Positions 34,352-35,794 of a stretch of DNA of 35,794 nucleotides are shown here, piece by piece. Below the pieces are notes generated by a model that had not been told where the DNA came from, searched no databases, and was given only the letters and a program-made list of their open reading frames with translations. Each line of letters starts with the position of its first letter. Position 1 is the first letter of the stretch. Source of the DNA: UBA7236 sp964638865 (GTDB lineage: Bacteria > Bacteroidota > Bacteroidia > Chitinophagales > BACL12); contig CAZXBG010000017.1 in assembly GCA_964638865.1 (NCBI GenBank), forward strand, positions 1 to 35,794. Reading direction: 5' to 3'. The position numbers and the translations under genes are program-made.

Positions 34352-34918
34352 ATGATTAAAAATAAAGTTACCCCAACAACCGGAAGTTTATTGTTAAGCG
34401 AACCTTTTATGCTTGACCCGAACTTTAAACGCACAGTAATTATGTTGTGCGAACACGCGGAAGATGGCGGAACCGTTGGATTTATTCTGAATAAAACCTT
34501 AAATATTCAGGTTTGTGATGCTTTGGTGGGCTTTGATGAAGTTAAAAATGAGCTTTTTTATGGTGGGCCGGTAGCACAGGATACTCTCCATTACCTGCAT
34601 CGTTATGGCGACCTGATTGAGGATAGTTTACATATTATAGATGATATTTACTGGGGAGGAAATTTTGATCAGGTAGGTAATATGCTGAAAGCAGGTTCCA
34701 TTGACCAAAAAAATATCAAATTCTTTTTGGGTTACAGTGGTTGGAGTCCGGGTCAATTACAGGGTGAAATGGAGGACAACAGTTGGATTGTTACCCCTGC
34801 CAAAAGTCAATATATTTTTGATATTGCAAATAAGGAATTATGGAAGAAAGTGCTGAATGATCTTGGTGGCGAATACAAACAGATCACCAATTATCCGGAA
34901 GATCCTATTCTGAATTAG
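34352..34918 (+). CDS. YqgE/AlgH (DUF179) family protein
   Basis: The 188-residue protein has the full YqgE/AlgH pattern: GSLLLSEPFMLDPNFKRTVI near the start, GGTVGFILNKTL, FYGGPVAQDTLHYLH, and FLGYSGWSPGQLQGEM, followed by SWIVTPA. Members are cytoplasmic, widespread and conserved; the biochemical role is not settled, and the alginate-regulation name comes from Pseudomonas. Length and both ends match the family. It converges with the PdeM-like gene, with two bases between the stop codons. Confidence 0.92.
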   Translation: MIKNKVTPTTGSLLLSEPFMLDPNFKRTVIMLCEHAEDGGTVGFILNKTLNIQVCDALVGFDEVKNELFYGGPVAQDTLHYLHRYGDLIEDSLHIIDDIYWGGNFDQVGNMLKAGSIDQKNIKFFLGYSGWSPGQLQGEMEDNSWIVTPAKSQYIFDIANKELWKKVLNDLGGEYKQITNYPEDPILN

Positions 34919-34920
34919 GA

Positions 34921-35568
34921 TCAGTTTCCATTAAGATCAAATACCTTTTCATCACCTATCACAAAAATTTTATCGCCTTTTTTTGGATGAACCGTAACAT
35001 AACCTGTGAATCTTCCAAAAGCAGGCAATGCTCCATAATTTTTTGAAAACCAAAAACAGGGCAAACGCAAAGATTGTTTTGCTTTTCCGCGCAATAAAAT
35101 TCCGGGGTGAATATGTCCGTACAAATTGAGTATGGTATTATCTTCTATAATTAATTTATCATGACTTAAAATAATATTTTCTATTTGCAAATTGGATTCT
35201 ATACATTCTATTAAAGCGAGATCGTACCAATTTTTATGTAAAATATCATGATTGCCAATTACCAATTTTATTTTGAGGGAGGAAAATGATTTTCTCCATT
35301 CCAGAAATTCGTTCATTCCATCATTTTCTTCGCTGTGAAACATATCACCGAGAAATAGGATCTGCCCGGGATTAAATGTATCAATCAAAGTCTCCAAACG
35401 ATTAAGATCATTATGCAAAATACCTGCGGGAATTGCCACTCCGTTTTTGCGAAAATGTGTTTCTTTTGAGAAATGTGCATCGGCAATAATCAGCATTTTT
35501 TGTTCAAGCCAGAAAAGGGCTTTATGTTCGGAAAGGATGAAGGATTGGTTATAGAGATTTAGTTGCAT
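34921..35568 (-). CDS. pdeM: PdeM-like metallophosphoesterase (ligase-associated DNA damage response endonuclease)
   Basis: The 215-residue calcineurin-like phosphoesterase carries the five metal motifs: IIADAHFSK (Asp30, His32), LFLGDMFHSE (Asp75), IGNHDIL (Asn106, His107), LSHD near 135 and YGHIHPG near 150. Length and the start FILSEHKALFWLEQKMLIIA fit the PdeM group, often found with a ligase-associated exonuclease, DNA ligase and DEXH helicase. None of these partners is identifiable here; they could lie past the right edge. The DNA-repair role is known for the family only. Confidence 0.8.
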   Translation of the reverse strand: MQLNLYNQSFILSEHKALFWLEQKMLIIADAHFSKETHFRKNGVAIPAGILHNDLNRLETLIDTFNPGQILFLGDMFHSEENDGMNEFLEWRKSFSSLKIKLVIGNHDILHKNWYDLALIECIESNLQIENIILSHDKLIIEDNTILNLYGHIHPGILLRGKAKQSLRLPCFWFSKNYGALPAFGRFTGYVTVHPKKGDKIFVIGDEKVFDLNGN

Positions 35569-35700
35569 TTGTTAATTATAGCATAGTATAAATGTATTTG
35601 TATCCCTTAATAAATCAGTTTTGTAATTAGTTTTTTAATTTTAATAACAAAATATAATTTTAATTACATAGAAATACTAAAGTCATAGGTGACAAAACTA

Positions 35701-35793
35701 TTATTTAAATAATAAATCCCACGAAAACAAGTGAGAGTTAACTTTATCTTGTTTATTTGCTCTGCTTATTAAAGATAATGAACTTCCGCCCAT
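35701..35793 (-). CDS. C-terminal end of an unidentified minus-strand gene at the window edge
   Basis: An open frame enters from the right edge and ends with TAA at 35701-35703, giving at least 30 codons. The visible residues start MGGSSLSLISRANKQDK and end SHLFSWDLLFK. The ATG at 35793 may be internal, because the frame reaches the window edge. Composition is protein-like but too short to assign. The 130 bp between it and the PdeM-like gene are AT-rich, and I see no feature in them. Confidence 0.4.
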   Translation of the reverse strand: MGGSSLSLISRANKQDKVNSHLFSWDLLFK

Positions 35794-35794
35794 A

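Overview
The window looks like chromosomal sequence of a member of the Bacteroidota, probably a free-living, low-GC lineage near Saprospiria/Chitinophagales; class-level placement is inference. Four long secreted proteins end in type IX secretion (T9SS) sorting domains, a PorQ-like T9SS component is encoded here, and several intergenic regions carry the Bacteroidota promoter pattern TTG-N19-21-TAnnTTTG. Most genes are ordinary chromosomal ones. No phage, integrase, intact insertion sequence, CRISPR array, tRNA or rRNA gene was seen.

Layout. 1-99 is the start of a cut-off minus-strand gene. 344-4172 is a tight plus-strand operon: an MscS-type channel, a 58-residue membrane microprotein and an SLC13/DASS permease with TrkA-C domains. 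4345-6174 (minus) is a secreted glucose/sorbosone dehydrogenase-like T9SS cargo. 6305-7086 is a small decayed island with short direct repeats, a zeta-toxin-like kinase pseudogene (in-frame TGA plus a probable internal deletion) and a small intact partner ORF. 7128-11583 (minus) carries lon, porQ and cmk in transcription order. 11736-15442 (plus) is an envelope operon of two beta-barrel-like proteins around an M48 metalloprotease with a TTG start. 15490-17328 (minus) is a second dehydrogenase-like T9SS protein with the same domain order as the first. 17471-18860 (plus) holds an Omp28-like lipoprotein and a SRPBCC protein.

18893-21072 (minus) holds ahcY and pdxJ. A 64-bp near-perfect palindrome separates the ahcY promoter from the divergent bacilliredoxin gene (21390). 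21874-23077 has a barrel-like protein and a DinB-family protein, transcribed divergently. 23084-29376 is all minus: imelysin and di-haem oxidoreductase (overlapping, with a Fur-like palindrome at the start), M15 peptidase, RRM protein with a glycine-rich tail, and a CotH-type T9SS protein. 29377-29852 has no credible gene and holds REP-like palindromes. 29853-31385 (minus) pairs a tocopherol cyclase-family protein with a small exported protein. 31453-31880 is an array of about five hairpin-forming repeats. 31882-35568 has a fourth T9SS protein, a YqgE/AlgH protein and a PdeM-like phosphoesterase. The last bases hold the end of an unidentified minus-strand gene.

Themes. The region is dominated by envelope and secretion functions mixed with housekeeping genes (lon, cmk, pdxJ, ahcY). 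The least explained elements are the repeats and palindromes, the membrane microprotein in the channel/permease operon, the toxin-like pseudogene that left its partner ORF intact, and the tocopherol cyclase-family gene. No convincing new multi-gene defence or biosynthetic system was found.
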